Source: Dromaius novaehollandiae
Taxonomy: Eukaryota; Chordata; Aves; Casuariiformes; Dromaiidae
Direction: 5' to 3'
DNA length: 64,000 bases
Assembly (NCBI RefSeq): GCF_036370855.1
Contig: NC_088103.1
Location: 12,339,404-12,403,403 of the forward strand
Shown: positions 24,693 to 36,759 of the stretch, piece by piece
How positions within the stretch are numbered: the first letter of the stretch is position 1
How the letters are laid out: the number at the start of each line of letters is the position of its first letter
The notes under the pieces: model-generated
Databases searched by the model: none
What the model was told of the DNA's origin: nothing
Seen by the model: only the letters and a program-made list of their open reading frames with translations
Position numbers and translations under genes: made by a program

Positions 24693-26228
24693 TCATTTCT
24701 CTTGCATGTAGTGTTTAGTTAACAAAAAGATATTTACTCCTCACTAGAAATGCACAGCATTACTCAGCTACTTGCATCATTGCATGTTTTTACTGTTTGT
24801 TTCAGCTGTGCAAGTTAAAGAAGCCATTGCTTTTGGGAAGTCAATAAAAAAGCTCCCGACATTCCCAGGTTCAGCCCCCATGCTTGTCAAATCTATTAGA
24901 AGAAAGATTCTGTCATTTACCAGCACTTTTCATTTTGTGTAGCCCTAAACACCAGCAGCTGGATTGAGATTGCCTTTTCATAGTTCACAGGGGACTTTTA
25001 CAGCTGTCAGATCTAAGCAAGACTTAAAAACTATTTCTCAAAGCAAGATTTATTGGAAGGCTAGCATCTGGTGACAAATGTTGCAGGAATAACAAAATCC
25101 TTTGTACTGTGGGGTTTCTTGACTTGCATGTTCATCTTTTTCCCCAACTTAAAAGCACAGCCCAGGCTTTTTACGCACCTTTAGGGAAACAAATAAAATG
25201 GTGTTTCTTCCTCAACTCATCCACATCAGGAAAATCAGCTCATTAGCTGATTTTTGATTAGCTGATCCTTAGCAAGGAAGTTGCCAATAATTACATTACA
25301 CTGCTTTCCCTGTTCAGACTTAACCATCAAACCTCTTCCATCCCCACGATACAAAAAGAAGTGCTTACTAGTGTCTCTTACACAAAGCTAGACTTTTGCA
25401 CCTCATTTCCCGTGTGTGCGGACCTTAGCCTGACGTGACACCCAGGAGCCAGAGGACTGTATGGGAGTAGCCCTTCCCTTAGCCTGCGCTCTCCCCAGCT
25501 GGATTTCGTGCTCCCTCCCCTCCTGGTCCACGGCCTGAGCAGTGATTTACACCCTCTGAGACACCACTGAATGAATTTAGAAGGCGAAGCTAAATATTAA
25601 AGCAGCTCATAAGAAAAACACCCCGTCTCACTTCATCGATCTTCTTGAAGTCCCTCTTGTTCTGTGAATATCTTACTGGGAATAATTCATCAAAATAACG
25701 CCCCCGATCCAAATGCAATTAATCCCTTTGTATAACCCAGGCACATACTGAAAGCTTCCATTACCTCTGTGTTCTTACAGCAATATAGGCCAGAATGGCA
25801 CCGCCACAGCACTGCAGTTGCTACTAGCTCACTGCTGCTTTCCAGGTTTCCGATGTGAATGGATATGTTAGGCATAATATTCCTCTGGCAAGTGACTTAG
25901 CAATGTAGTCAAAGACTCCGCTCTGTTACAGAGGTTAGTATCACAATATTAAAAAATGCATTCGTGAAAAACTGGCGAGAGTTCCCACCCCTTCTGTGTT
26001 CACAACTATCGCCCACATTCATGTATTTCCATGAACATCCCCCCAGATTAATCTATTGGCTGGAGCTTTCTTATTATGCTGAAGCAGCTAATTCTAAGTA
26101 AACCACACATAATACTTACATAAATAAAACCTATGTTCCAACCAGAACCTGACTGAAGAAAATAATATTCTTCCCCTTCAGGTACTGAGAAGAACAGAGA
26201 CACATCAGTAGAAACCAGCACAGCTTGA
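24693..26228. other. Non-coding spacer
   Basis: No gene is seen. It contains the repeated ATTAGCTGAT structure at 25231-25266 and a modestly GC-rich patch at 25.42-25.56 kb. Confidence 0.5.
25231..25266. repeat. Inverted plus direct repeat of an AGCTGAT core
   Basis: AAAATCAGCT (25231-25240) and AGCTGATTTT (25245-25254) form a 10-bp-arm inverted repeat with a CATT loop. ATTAGCTGAT occurs at 25242-25251 and again, 15 bp on, at 25257-25266. Three copies of the core in 36 bp with ATTA flanks suggest clustered factor sites. Confidence 0.8.
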
Positions 26229-26251
26229 TTTTTTTTTTTTTTTTTTTTTTT
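26229..26251 (+). repeat. Poly-T run (23 T)
   Basis: Twenty-three consecutive T residues. A minus-strand retroposon tail is possible, but no body is recognised. Confidence 0.9.
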
Positions 26252-26639
26252 AATTTGCTACAGGTTACTTTCAGACAACCTATTCTACAAAGACACGTAG
26301 ATAGACCTAACTTACGCCCTGAAATTAATCCTTTCGTTTTCAAAAGATAATACTGTGGCACCAGAGCCCTCTCTCAGGTCTGTTTCCACCCACAGTTTAC
26401 AGAGGGACTCCTTGTAACCTTAACTGCTTGTACAAGTGTTTTGCAACACCAATTCCTCAGACTGGGACATCAGACACGTGGTTTGGGGCAGCAGCATTAT
26501 ACATTTGGGTCTCTGGGTATGCTTATAAAATATCCAGTGTAACCCCTCCCTAATCTGATCTTTGTGAGACATGTGCAGATCTGAATTCAGAAAAAAAAGA
26601 CTGAAATCTGATGGCTTAATTATAAAGTGGGATAAACTA

Positions 26640-27010
26640 GTCTTCCTCAACACACTTATAAATCCCTCATAATAAAGGAGTTTAATTATTCGTAGTAATT
26701 ATTGAGCAACTCACTACGAATTAAATAAATTTTAAGAAATCTCATTGGCCACTACCAGGAAATACATCAACCGGAGAAAATAAATTCATCAAATAATTAT
26801 CCCATATGAATTATCTGGGCAGCTCTGGTAAATATATAACCTCTTTCCAATTTTATTAGCTGCTGCCCAGCTCCCACGCACAAAATGCCACTGATCGTAT
26901 GTGCAATAAATATTAATGGTTCATAAATTAAATAGCATTATTCTTCTTGACATAACACCATTTTGCAAGGCTCCATGGAAAAGGTACAGGCAGTTTATTG
27001 AGCAAGCTCT
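26640..27010. promoter_or_regulatory. Candidate conserved non-coding element (enhancer-like)
   Basis: This AT-rich, non-repetitive block has a high density of ATTA/TAAT homeodomain-type cores. It includes TTCCAATTTTATTAGCTGCT and AATAAATATTAATGG, and a 9-bp inverted repeat ATTCGTAGT (26688-26696) / ACTACGAAT (26713-26721). Text of this kind is typical of vertebrate developmental enhancers. The call is inference from character; no alignment was made. Confidence 0.35.
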
Positions 27011-28549
27011 GATAGAAGAAAAATATGCCTTGGTTTTCTCTTTTAAAAGCATTTGTCAGGATTTACAGGGTATATCCAGAAGGCAATTAAGGTGACATTT
27101 TATGGAAAGCTACCATATGCCCTCAAAATAACAAAGAGCAATAAAAGGAAAGTGTGATCTGTGAAAACAAATTGATTTATAGAATTACATTTAAAGAATG
27201 TAGATACTTCCAGTCTAACTAATTTGTATGGGAGGAGCTTGTGCATACAGATAACCCAGACTCTTCATTGGGGATAAACTGCATTATTCAAATTGCAGCA
27301 GTGCATCACCACCAAGGCTTCACTTTGGGGTGACAACAGCCAGGTGGCCTCCGTCCCCCCTAGATGCCACGTCCTGGAAGATGTGGCATTGCCGCTGGGT
27401 GAGCTGCAAGACTGGTGGAGAAGACACCCCTGGAGCTGCTCGGCTGCCGAACAAGGAGCTTTACCCACCCACGATGAGACAGGAAAGGAGAAGCAGATGG
27501 GTGAGAAAGACCAGCAACATTTTCATTTCAGGGCAGAAACAGGAGCTTACAGCCTCTCAGCCTCTTGGGCAGACCTGGAAGGGTCTTAAAAGTGAAGATG
27601 CATTGCTTGTAGAGGGGAGGAAAACAAGCCCATGGAGGGACGCGAAGAGAGTGATGAAGAGCTCAAATTAACAAGGCGAGAAATGAACCTCAGTAGCAGT
27701 GTTTGGAGCAGATATAAAGGGAGTGAGTCTTCTCGCTGCTCACCGTAAACACAAGGTGACACAAACCTGGGTAAGAGCTTTAGCAGCACAGAGATGGCAG
27801 GGCACCAAAGGAGATAGTAGGATGGACACACATCCTAGGAGGACAGCGTGACGAAGGCAGGCTGAAGACAACACTCACATTACAGCCTGGGCCACAGCTC
27901 GGATGGCAGTTTTGTCTTCAGTGCCTGAGGAAAAAAGAGAGAGAAACGAGATTTCCGGGTGGCAGTTTGTTACAGGAAGGGGGGGGGGAAAAGAAGAGAG
28001 AGATGTAGTTAGACCTCCAGTGAAGGTCTGTCAGTGGTGAAGGTGTTTCAGTTCAGAGATATTGATAAACTGGAGAGGAACTACCACAAGACAGCAGAAA
28101 GCAGTTCAGTAAGCTTTAGGGTGAAAGAGGAGGGGATGGAGAGAGGGAAATGGGTTGAAAGGTGACAGGTTTCTTTTAAGGAGTTACAGATTAGAGTGGA
28201 GATCGTATTTTCAGGGGAGAAGCCCGCCAAACGATGGTTGAGGAAACAGGTAAGGGAGGAACTGCCAACAGAGGGGTCTGAGGGACTAGGAGAGATTATG
28301 AAATGTCAAGTAGGTTTTTTCAGTCTCTCATAAGGCATGCTTAGGGTTGCTAAAAAGAAAGGGGAAGGAGGTTCCCAACAGTGCAGGTAGATTGAAATGT
28401 AGGAGCTCACGCAAGGGATGTGCTGAGCGCTCCCTGCCAAAGCCCTCAGCTCCAGCTGCTGCCAGGAAGGAGCAGGCCAGGTCCCAGTGGACAGGCCAAG
28501 TCACCAGCAAATAAGCTTGATGCAGACAGTTTTTAAGTGGTCCAGTCCT
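27011..28549. other. Non-coding spacer, partly purine-rich
   Basis: A GC-rich patch at 27.30-27.48 kb gives two overlapping plus-strand frames of about 100 codons without recognisable product. The stretch 27.8-28.3 kb is strongly purine-rich on the plus strand and includes a G10 run at 27979-27988. No gene is supported. Confidence 0.45.
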
Positions 28550-28559
28550 CATCTGAAAT

Positions 28560-28720
28560 GGGACTTGAAGAGGCTGAGAGCACTGTGATTTGAGTTAATA
28601 TAGAGAAATACAGACATGGAGATGCTGCTTGTCTCTCTTTAGCCCAGACGTAATATAGGATGGCATTTGCTTTGTCTCTCACAAACACTGGTTCACTACA
28701 GACGAGCCGAGTTGGGGCTC
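28560..28720 (-). mobile_element. Possible CR1/L3 LINE fragment (antisense)
   Basis: The block GTAATATAGGATGGCATTTG followed by CTTTGTCTC, then AAACACTGGTTCAC, parallels the antisense CR1/L3 segment AATA.A.CCTAGGATGGCATTTG followed by CTTTTTT and a CACACTG..GACTCA block. Only about 60 bp are convincing, so this could be a decayed remnant or chance. Confidence 0.35.
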
Positions 28721-30788
28721 GCCGCACTTGGGAACACACAAGGAAAGCAATTCCTCGCCTGGAGGAAGCAGGGGTAGGAGGTAGAGAACATGCAGAGACA
28801 GAGGACACACAGATGTAGAGCAGGAGGACGCCCCATATCCAGACCCAACTCACAAGCAAGTGCCCAGCACTAGTAGTTCCTTATGGAGAACAAAAGGCAT
28901 TTTCCCCATTGACAAGACTTCGGTTCCTCTGGCCAGCGAAGCAGGGCTCTGAGGCCTCATCCTGACCAAGGAGGCTAAAGGAGGGGCCTTAGCTGAGAAA
29001 ATACCACTATCTGAGGAGATGCTAAAGAGCGGAAGGATCTCGCGCAGTACAGTAGTGCAAAACCAAAGGTGCCTTCTGTTCTTATAAAGTAAAGCTATGC
29101 CTTCTGCTCCCTTAACTTCTTTATAGCATTCCAGAAATCCCCAGGACTGAAAAAAGATTCTGCCAGATGTGGGAAAGAGAAATATTAAGTCATGCTAAGT
29201 GCAAGTTATTTGGACTTCATTTAGTTTCAGGTACTTGACAGTAAGTGACAAGGCCCTCCTGGGGACTCTGTTTCTGCAGTTCTGCTGTTACTTCAAACTG
29301 TGCTTCTGTGCTGCTAGTTCAGCACTTAATTCTTTTATAAATACAATGTTTCCATTTGCATTCACTGGCTGGGTCAAAAGAGTCAGGTATGCAGCATCCA
29401 AAGCATCCCTTGTGCCCCTGTCATTTCTCAAGATCAGCAGAAAGTATGATCTCTACCTTGAAAGTGAAGGATATTAAAGTGCAGAACACCTGCTTGCCAC
29501 AACTGCCTGGCTCCAAACTGATGCAACATGGCAATATCCAGTAATTTACAGAGCCACAAAGACAATACAGTTGGAAGTTGCACTTCCGTGACCAACAAAC
29601 CAATAAAACAGAGGAGGGAGGGGGGAATGTGATTTGAGGTAGTCAGGCCAAAAGCGACACAGATATTTCTGCTTCCTGCAGTAAATAAAACATGCTGTGT
29701 CAGCTGCAAAAAAGCACTCCAGCAACGCTGTTCATCTTCAAAGACAGACAGCAGTGAGGGAAGGTCATCTGCCGCAGCCACCACGTTTTGCGTGGGTTTT
29801 GCTGTCGAGGAGGAGCGCAGAGCCGAGGCCGCAGGGGCTCCTCCGCTCCACAGCCTGGCCCACAGCCCTTGAGGGCAGCGCTCATCGGGGAGCAGCACAA
29901 CATTCAAACCATTACCTCGGCAAACTGCCGAAAATTGCCTCCTCCTGTCATGCCACCATATTTCTAGGCTGCTGACTGAAAGAAGAATTAACTTTTTCTA
30001 AAGCATTCGTGTTGCTCTTTGGTGGATTCGCTGTAGGGCCAGGCTTGCCCTGCAAATGGAAGGATTCCCCCTCCCGCCCCAAACTTTCTGTCCCACAGCC
30101 TGGCTAAAAGTCTATAAAGAGTTTCACCAAAATACAAGTTTGGCAACAGTCCCTTTCAGATTCCTTCTGAGAAAAGATGTCAATGCTGGTGCAAGCAATT
30201 TCAGCATAATGAAAACAGATGAATACAGCTAACATGCTGCTTTTTCCAGCAGACAGAAGAAAGGCCGTAGCTGGGCTCTCCCTGGCAAGACCGACACCTA
30301 CCTGGTTTGGGACGCTACCACCCCAGGTGCTCATCGCCCACGCAGGGCTGCTTCGGGGCTTTGCTCCTCCGTCACTCCCATGCAAGGAAAACCAGTCAGC
30401 CCAAAGGGGCTGTTTCTTGCAGCAAAGGAGCAACAAGCCATCGGGGAGCAAGACGCTGCCAGCCGAAAGGGCCCAGACTTCAGGACAGCCCTTGCTGCTC
30501 AGGGCCGGGGCCTCGGGCCTGACGTATCAAGTGTCCTGGCCAAACTGGTTACGGATTCTCTAGGTTAATCTTGCTTTTATCTAGACAGTGATGTGAAGGC
30601 CCTGGAAAACAACCAAGCAAACAAATCACGAGCTCACAAATTTCCTGAAGCAATAAGAAAAGTAGGTATTGTCTGTATAGTAATTACCCTGGTTGAACTA
30701 CAGTGGGAACAGTCTTAAATTAAAAGTTGGTCTCCTTCTTCTGGGGGTGGGGGTGGTGGAAACAAGTACGAAACTATAATTATCTTCC
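28721..30788. other. Non-coding spacer with GC-rich patches
   Basis: GC-rich patches at 28.69-28.99, 29.76-29.90 and 30.24-30.54 kb yield open frames up to 157 codons, often on both strands at once and without recognisable domains. No gene is supported. Confidence 0.45.
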
Positions 30789-30887
30789 TTATTTATTTCC
30801 ATGAGAGTTGAAGTATTTCCCATATAGGATAAAAAGACAGTACTTAGCATGAAAATAAGACATTTATTTTCATGAGATATGGGAAAT
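30789..30887. repeat. Nested inverted repeat
   Basis: Outer arms ATTTCCCATAT (30815-30825) and ATATGGGAAAT (30877-30887) enclose inner arms CATGAAAATAA (30848-30858) and TTATTTTCATG (30864-30874) with a GACAT loop. A one-mismatch direct copy of TTATTTTCATGAGA lies just upstream near 30.795 kb. The two perfect 11-bp stems share one axis region only partly, giving a compact double hairpin. Confidence 0.8.
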
Positions 30888-33800
30888 TCTGCACACTACT
30901 CCTCTAAAACCTTCTGTTCATTGCCTCTAATGTTCAATAATTTTTACTCCAAAATAGGACTTCTTAGGCAGACTATTGGCTGCTCTGGAGTCACATTATT
31001 ATATGCTGGGCATGTTAATATAAACCTGCAGTCATTCTGCTGAGGTCAGTGTGCTAACAGTGGTCTTGATTATTTTTCCGTACTACCTTAGCATCAGTGT
31101 AGTTGCACAGATGACGCTGATAGTCCCAATTTACACAGGGAGAATAAATCCCTAAGATTATATGACTATGTATTTTGAAGCCTGCAGATGACTTCCCCCA
31201 AGAAATTGCACAAATAAATCACCTGAAAGCAATAACAGCACAGAAAAATCCTACAGCTCCAGACAATGTGCAATCAGCCAACGCACCCGGTATATATTCC
31301 TTTGCCTTTATCACGTCTGACAAGTGTACGGTTTGAGACTGACAACAAAGACTGTCTGTTCATCAAGAACAGGGCAGAATTTACAGAAAAACCTCTTGAA
31401 AGAAAAGCACTCCAGCTGGAGTGCCGAATCTCCATGTCACCTCCAGACTGGCAATAATTTGTACTCTATTTTCTTGTAATGCAACCTTTTCTTATAAGAA
31501 TATTCAAAGAGCTTTTGAAGCTGAGTGTAAGTGCTTCAGCTATAATGCTTCTACTAGCATGACACAGTACAACACGAAGGAGAAACAGCATAGATGAGTC
31601 AGGATATAGCAATGTATATAGAAGTGCATTTGACCTCTAAATTACATTAAAAATGGTCTGGATGGCTGCCTAGCAAAACCTGCTGCTGAAGCAGTCCAGC
31701 TCCCCATTCAGAAGAGCCAGGCTCTGACCACATGCCCACTGGTCTACACCTGGGAAAATACTAATGAAATCAGTGAAGGAAGTGTCAGGTTTTTATTGGT
31801 GCATCTAAAACAGGAAATATCACTGCTGCCATCAATGGCACAAACCCACCATTTTTCCTACCATTGCCAGCAGTGGGACTGAAAATTCAGCAGCTCAGCT
31901 GAGAGGCCAAGGACTGTGTTACAATTTTGTGTCTGTCAGAGCAATGTCTCTCAGGCTGCAGAGGAGCTCACAGCCCTTGCACGTGCTATAGTTATGCCCT
32001 GTGCAGGTAGCAGCTTCCCCAAAAAAGTGATGCAAAAGTGCCTCCTTGCTGCTTGGGGTATTGCACTGTCATGTCTTTAGGAGGGTCCAGGAAAACTGTC
32101 TGTCCTGTCCCCGCACACCAGCATTGGCACATGTGGGGTCCTGCCAAACCCAAGCGTTTCAGTGGGACTCGATGACGCAGGCACATGCAGCCTGGCTCCC
32201 ACCTCTGCCACGGGAAACAGTTGCCCCATAAACTGTATCTTTGTGGCTGTTGACACTGATGGATGGCAAAGCAGAAAATTATTGGCCTTAGGATCCGAGT
32301 TTGGCCTGATGCATGAAAAACACCTGCAGAAAACCACCTGATACTGCAGGAATTGGGATCAATAACTTATCACCACTACAGAAAAGAAGAGAAAAACATC
32401 CAAGTTCTCCCGGCCCGCTGGTTCTGCCTGCTAAATAGGCTGGTCTGCAGCAGTCGATATTTTTGCAAGCTCTTGTACTGGATGTAATTCATGCATGAGT
32501 ACAGCATGGATCAGGGGGTGGCAGAGGAGGAAGGGAGATAACAGAATAAAAATTGTGTCTAGCCACTATTTGAGTTTGGAGACTGTATGGAGGCTCTGGG
32601 GCCCCGCTATCAGGTGAGGGAATTTCTTTCTCTGTGGCAGCTCAGAAAAAAATTGGTGTCGCAAGGTCACCCTGTATTTTACTCCCAAAGGAGGAATGAA
32701 GGATTGTTGTAATCACTGACAGGTAAGGAGAGACAAGAAATGCTTTAACTCCTGCCTCTGTTACAATTGTTATTATAATTTCCCAGTATGCTGTTTGATT
32801 TCTATAAGCAAGTATTACATGGTGTCCGTTTTGAGAAATTTTCTGGCATGCTTTAAAAATACAAAATTCAGAGAATTGTTTTTAAAGGAGTTAATAATAT
32901 CTGTAAACTGTGTTTCATTTGCAGTCTATATGAAAAACAACTACCTGATCAACCCTCCAATTGCATACAATTTGAAGCACCAGTATCAACTTAAAAATGA
33001 ATAATTACACGCCTAAGATAACCAACATTCACTTTATGTTGAGGGTCATTTACATGAGCTGTGTATATTTATCTGGGTGGGGAAAAGAGTAAAACACACA
33101 TTTGCATGGACAGAGTTCTGTTTTCATAATCCAACCCAGTTTCCACATTGTCATGCAGACAAATTGTCTCTATATTCTCGAGACATGCTGCATTACGCCA
33201 GGGGAGTAAGGTGCATCCCTGCTTCACTAAATCGTGGGGGAGTAGATGCAGCGGGGTGGAAAGGAAAGAAAGAAGAATTGATGAAAACAATCCATTTTAT
33301 GCTGAAGCTGTGGGTGGGCTCCAGGATATTTTGGTAACTCACTCACACAATACATCACCGCAACAGGGAGAAAAAGCGACACCTCGGAGAAGCAGAGACG
33401 GACGCTTGCCTCCCCAGTGGCCAAACTGCCCTGGACACTCCCAGTTACTTAGAGAGGTCCAAAAACCCAGCAAGTAAAGCAATGGCAAAGAGAAGCCACA
33501 AGCACACCACCCCCAAATGCTTGTATGCCCTCTGCACCCCTGGGAGGTAAGGAAACAAGGCAACACTGCTTCCCATTTCTAGAGCTAGGAAAGCGAGGTA
33601 CATCGCTCCTGCAGCCCCAGGACATGTTTGTTGCTAAACGCTGCTGAAATCCCTTGCAGATTTGGGCCTCCATTCCCTTACAAGGTCGCATGGGACATGA
33701 GTGGTTGCTGCTGTCTCTCTTCCCACAGCCTGACTTTTCTTTCTGCCCTTAAATGAGTCCATAGAGAAGGCAGCAGGTTTAAAGGTAGAGGAAAGCAGAG

Positions 33801-35080
33801 GCCTGTGGATGCCCTCATGCACATGGGGGCTCCCCCTCTGCCCAGCCACCCAGATGCCAGCAATTTGTGTGACTGTGAAATGCAGAACCGGGTTCCCTTA
33901 ACACAACACCATGTTTTACCTTGTGATAGGTGTTTCTCCACACCCCGAGTAGTAAGAGACAGCCAAATGGACTCTTATCCGACTGAAAAAGAAAAATTAA
34001 AAAAAAAATCACCTCTGATCTCAGAGGACTACAATCACATTATCCTGCCTAGGCTCATTTGGGGGAAAAGTTACACATACTCAGGAAAAGGGGGCTATAC
34101 AAAACCAGAGCGCTCTCAACTATCTCTCATCTCAATGAACTTCAGTTCTGGAGGAAAAGCAGCCTCACACTGGTAGAGGAGAGGCAGCATAATACAAATA
34201 CATTACAGTTTTTCAGTTGAGCCTAACTTTTAAATCCATTTGTTCTCTCCCCTGCGCCTATAAATGATGTGGGCATTGGAGGCACTTGCGTCAGGTTGCT
34301 CACAGCTCGTGATGGCTGCAGGGAGCCGCAGGGACATTCACTGGCCTGGACGCTTTTTCAGCATTCCCAGGTTTAATAGGGAAGCAGTGGTCCCACACGC
34401 TCAGCACCTTGGTGACCAATACTTCCACACTTGGCCATTTCGCACTTCCATCATTTTATAATGTTTTCCCAATTATTCAGATTGCATTTAGCATGGACTG
34501 CCCTGCTCTGTTGGGCTTTAGCAGAAACTGTCTTGGCCAGCTGCATTGCAGCGAGGTTGCAAGGTGCAGCGGGAGCAACGCACCCCTGAGACGCGCTGCG
34601 AGTTTCTTATTGCTAGAATAACTTGTTATGTGCAGGCCATGAAGTCTGCTTCCGCACGGTCTAAACCTTAGAACAGATTGTTTTAGTACCAGGGCTTCCA
34701 CATCAAAAGTGGCTTCAACAGTCTCGAGTAAATGAGGAGCAAAAGTTAACGCTATCTGAAGTTAAGTGCTGTTGTTTTTCAAACAAGACATCTAATATTC
34801 TCATCCTTGGAAAAATCAGTGATACAGAGCCAGAGAAACTACCCAGCATCCCAAGGGCTTGAGTCTGAATGCTGAAGAAGATTACCGTGGTTCTTCCCAC
34901 ACAGAGATACAAAGACAGCCCAAGTGGAAACTATTAGAGGTTTGTTTGGGGGAATTTTTAGAACAAGACTTAGAAGATAGTTCAAAATGGTGAAAATTAT
35001 TAATGTAGTAAGAATGACAACGTGTATCTGGTGCACTCAATTAAGGTGTGAAATAAATTTAGCAAATTTGGCCACTCTGC
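30888..35080. other. Non-coding spacer
   Basis: No gene is seen. GC-richer patches lie at 32.05-32.23 and 33.34-33.47 kb. Open frames of 60-125 codons overlap on both strands at 33.1-34.2 kb, none protein-like by recognition. An octamer ATTTGCAT occurs near 33.10 kb. Confidence 0.45.
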
Positions 35081-35860
35081 AGGCACCGCAAAATAGGAAA
35101 GAGCAAGCACAACAGGGTGCCAGGCCCCAGCACCTCCGTCCAGCTGCTCACCGCCTCCGGGACTCGCCAGGGAGAAGCTGAAATTATTGTATTGGCTGAG
35201 CGATACACAGCAGACTGGGATCCTTCACTTTTGTTGCGGAGAACTTTCTGCTGGATGAAGCCTAGAAAGTATCAGTGGGGGGGGGGAACCACCAAGCCCC
35301 TGGGCAGGGGGGGGTCAAGCCACTGCATTCAATCGCAGTACTGCACCTATACAGTGCTGAGCCACCGAGGAGGTGGTCGCCACGGCTTGGCTGCCACTTG
35401 CTTTGGTCTGAGCATGCCACCGCATGCAATGCGCGTGTAAAACACACATGGGGCAAGAAGAAAAACCCTGTCTTGCAACATACTGGCTGAGTTCACACAG
35501 CTTAATAATTGGTGATAAAAAACAAACAAACAAGCCAGAGCTATACCTGGGAAGTGCCTGTTTGTCAACTTAATTCTTATCATACACCCCGAGCAGTCAA
35601 CTGCTAACACAGTCACAGATCTCAGTAATAAAGTATTAATAGCTCTTGTATACTGCTTCCACAAGGTAATATAGTAAAAAAAAGAATGTTGCTCACACAT
35701 TTCCACGTTTTCTCTGTTGTTACTGCTGAAAGCTTATGTTTGAGAAATTCAGTTTACTGCAGCACTATTCCTGGTTTTCCTGGGGGTATCTTTCCTTTAA
35801 ACCAGAGAGAATAATTACAATTTCTCATACAGGACAATGGTAAATAAGATTAGGTCTGCA
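35081..35860. other. GC-rich patch and adjoining spacer
   Basis: The patch 35.08-35.43 kb is GC-rich and holds the paired G runs. A CAAA simple repeat lies at about 35.52-35.53 kb. Open frames overlap in several phases; no gene is supported. Confidence 0.45.
35277..35314 (+). repeat. Paired G runs (G10 and G8)
   Basis: Ten G residues at 35277-35286 and eight at 35307-35314 are separated by a segment containing a GGG of its own and a CCCC that could pair with either run. Quadruplex formation is possible but with a long loop. Confidence 0.7.
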
Positions 35861-36330
35861 TTCCAGGTGTAGCATGCTAATGGCGTTTTTGGACTCCATA
35901 ATAAATCACCTCTGTTCTATTTAATTAGCAGAGTAAATGCACAAACCCCCTGAAATGCACGTGGCCATGAATGAGTTTTGTACCTTGACTCCAGTTTTAT
36001 CTGTTCACATCTCTGCCTTACTCAGACATGTAGGTATTGGAGACACAACATTCGCTTTTCATATATCCCGCAAGAGCCCAATACACTCAATAATGGTGAA
36101 CACTACACAGAGCCAAAAGCCCGCCGGGGCCTGGCCGCCACGCTGGGGCCCGCTGTCAGCGATCAGCAGTCGAACACGTGTCTGCTCTATCCGATCCGCT
36201 TTATTGCTTGGTTTTATAGCTGCCGTTTAGTGCTGAACTGAGAAGAGGTAAGCATTTTAATGCCCAACACAAGGCCCATTTATTGCAATATGCTATTTCG
36301 TTGCTTTCCAATCTCACCTTTTGGCACTCT
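35860..36330. promoter_or_regulatory. Candidate conserved non-coding blocks around a GC-rich core
   Basis: Two AT-rich blocks (about 35.87-35.94 and 36.26-36.32 kb) carry TTTAATTAGC, CCATAATAAATCACC and CATTTATTGCAATATGC. They flank a CpG-rich core at 36.11-36.20 kb. The combination is enhancer- or promoter-like, but this is inference from composition and motif density. Confidence 0.28.
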
Positions 36331-36427
36331 CATCTCTCCAATCGGTTTTTGACATTTATATTTGTGCTGAGGAGCTGCAGTTTACCCTACTGCAAACAGT
36401 GAGATCATGACCGGATATTCCCATTAC

Positions 36428-36754
36428 CTGATGGGCTTTGGCTCCGCTTGCTGTTCTTCTTCCTTCTGCACATTAAATAACATTACAGCAAATCCTTCCC
36501 GCCTCCCCTGTGCTTTAGCACCCTGGATCTGCTGAGACACCTGCACTGATTGCTCCCTGGTTTGGGGCAAATCCGGCTCTCCTGATTCAACTTTGAGTTC
36601 AAGTAAATCCTGACCCTCTACTAAACCGTGGGAGGGTGAAATTGCTGCGTTTACTCCACGCCTGATAAAACCCGTCCTAGATTGCCTGCAGTCCTGCTGG
36701 GTTTCCACAATTAGACAACTCATAGCATTATTTTTCTCTAGGAAGTCCTTGTGG
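36428..36754 (-). other. Candidate coding exon with a splice-donor-like end
   Basis: A minus-strand frame (open from about 36855 to 36424) has a protein-like composition in its second half: many Glu, Gln, Lys and Gly, few Cys, and a GNN-rich codon pattern. It contains VEGQDLLELKVESGEPDL and ends KEEEQQAEPKPI. The frame closes exactly at CAG|GTAATG, a good donor, on the minus strand at 36428/36427. A possible acceptor TTATCCTTGTTAAG|C would start the exon at 36754, giving 327 nt with matching phase at both ends. The acceptor is mediocre and no family is recognised. A chance open frame remains quite possible. Confidence 0.2.
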
Positions 36755-36759
36755 CTTAA

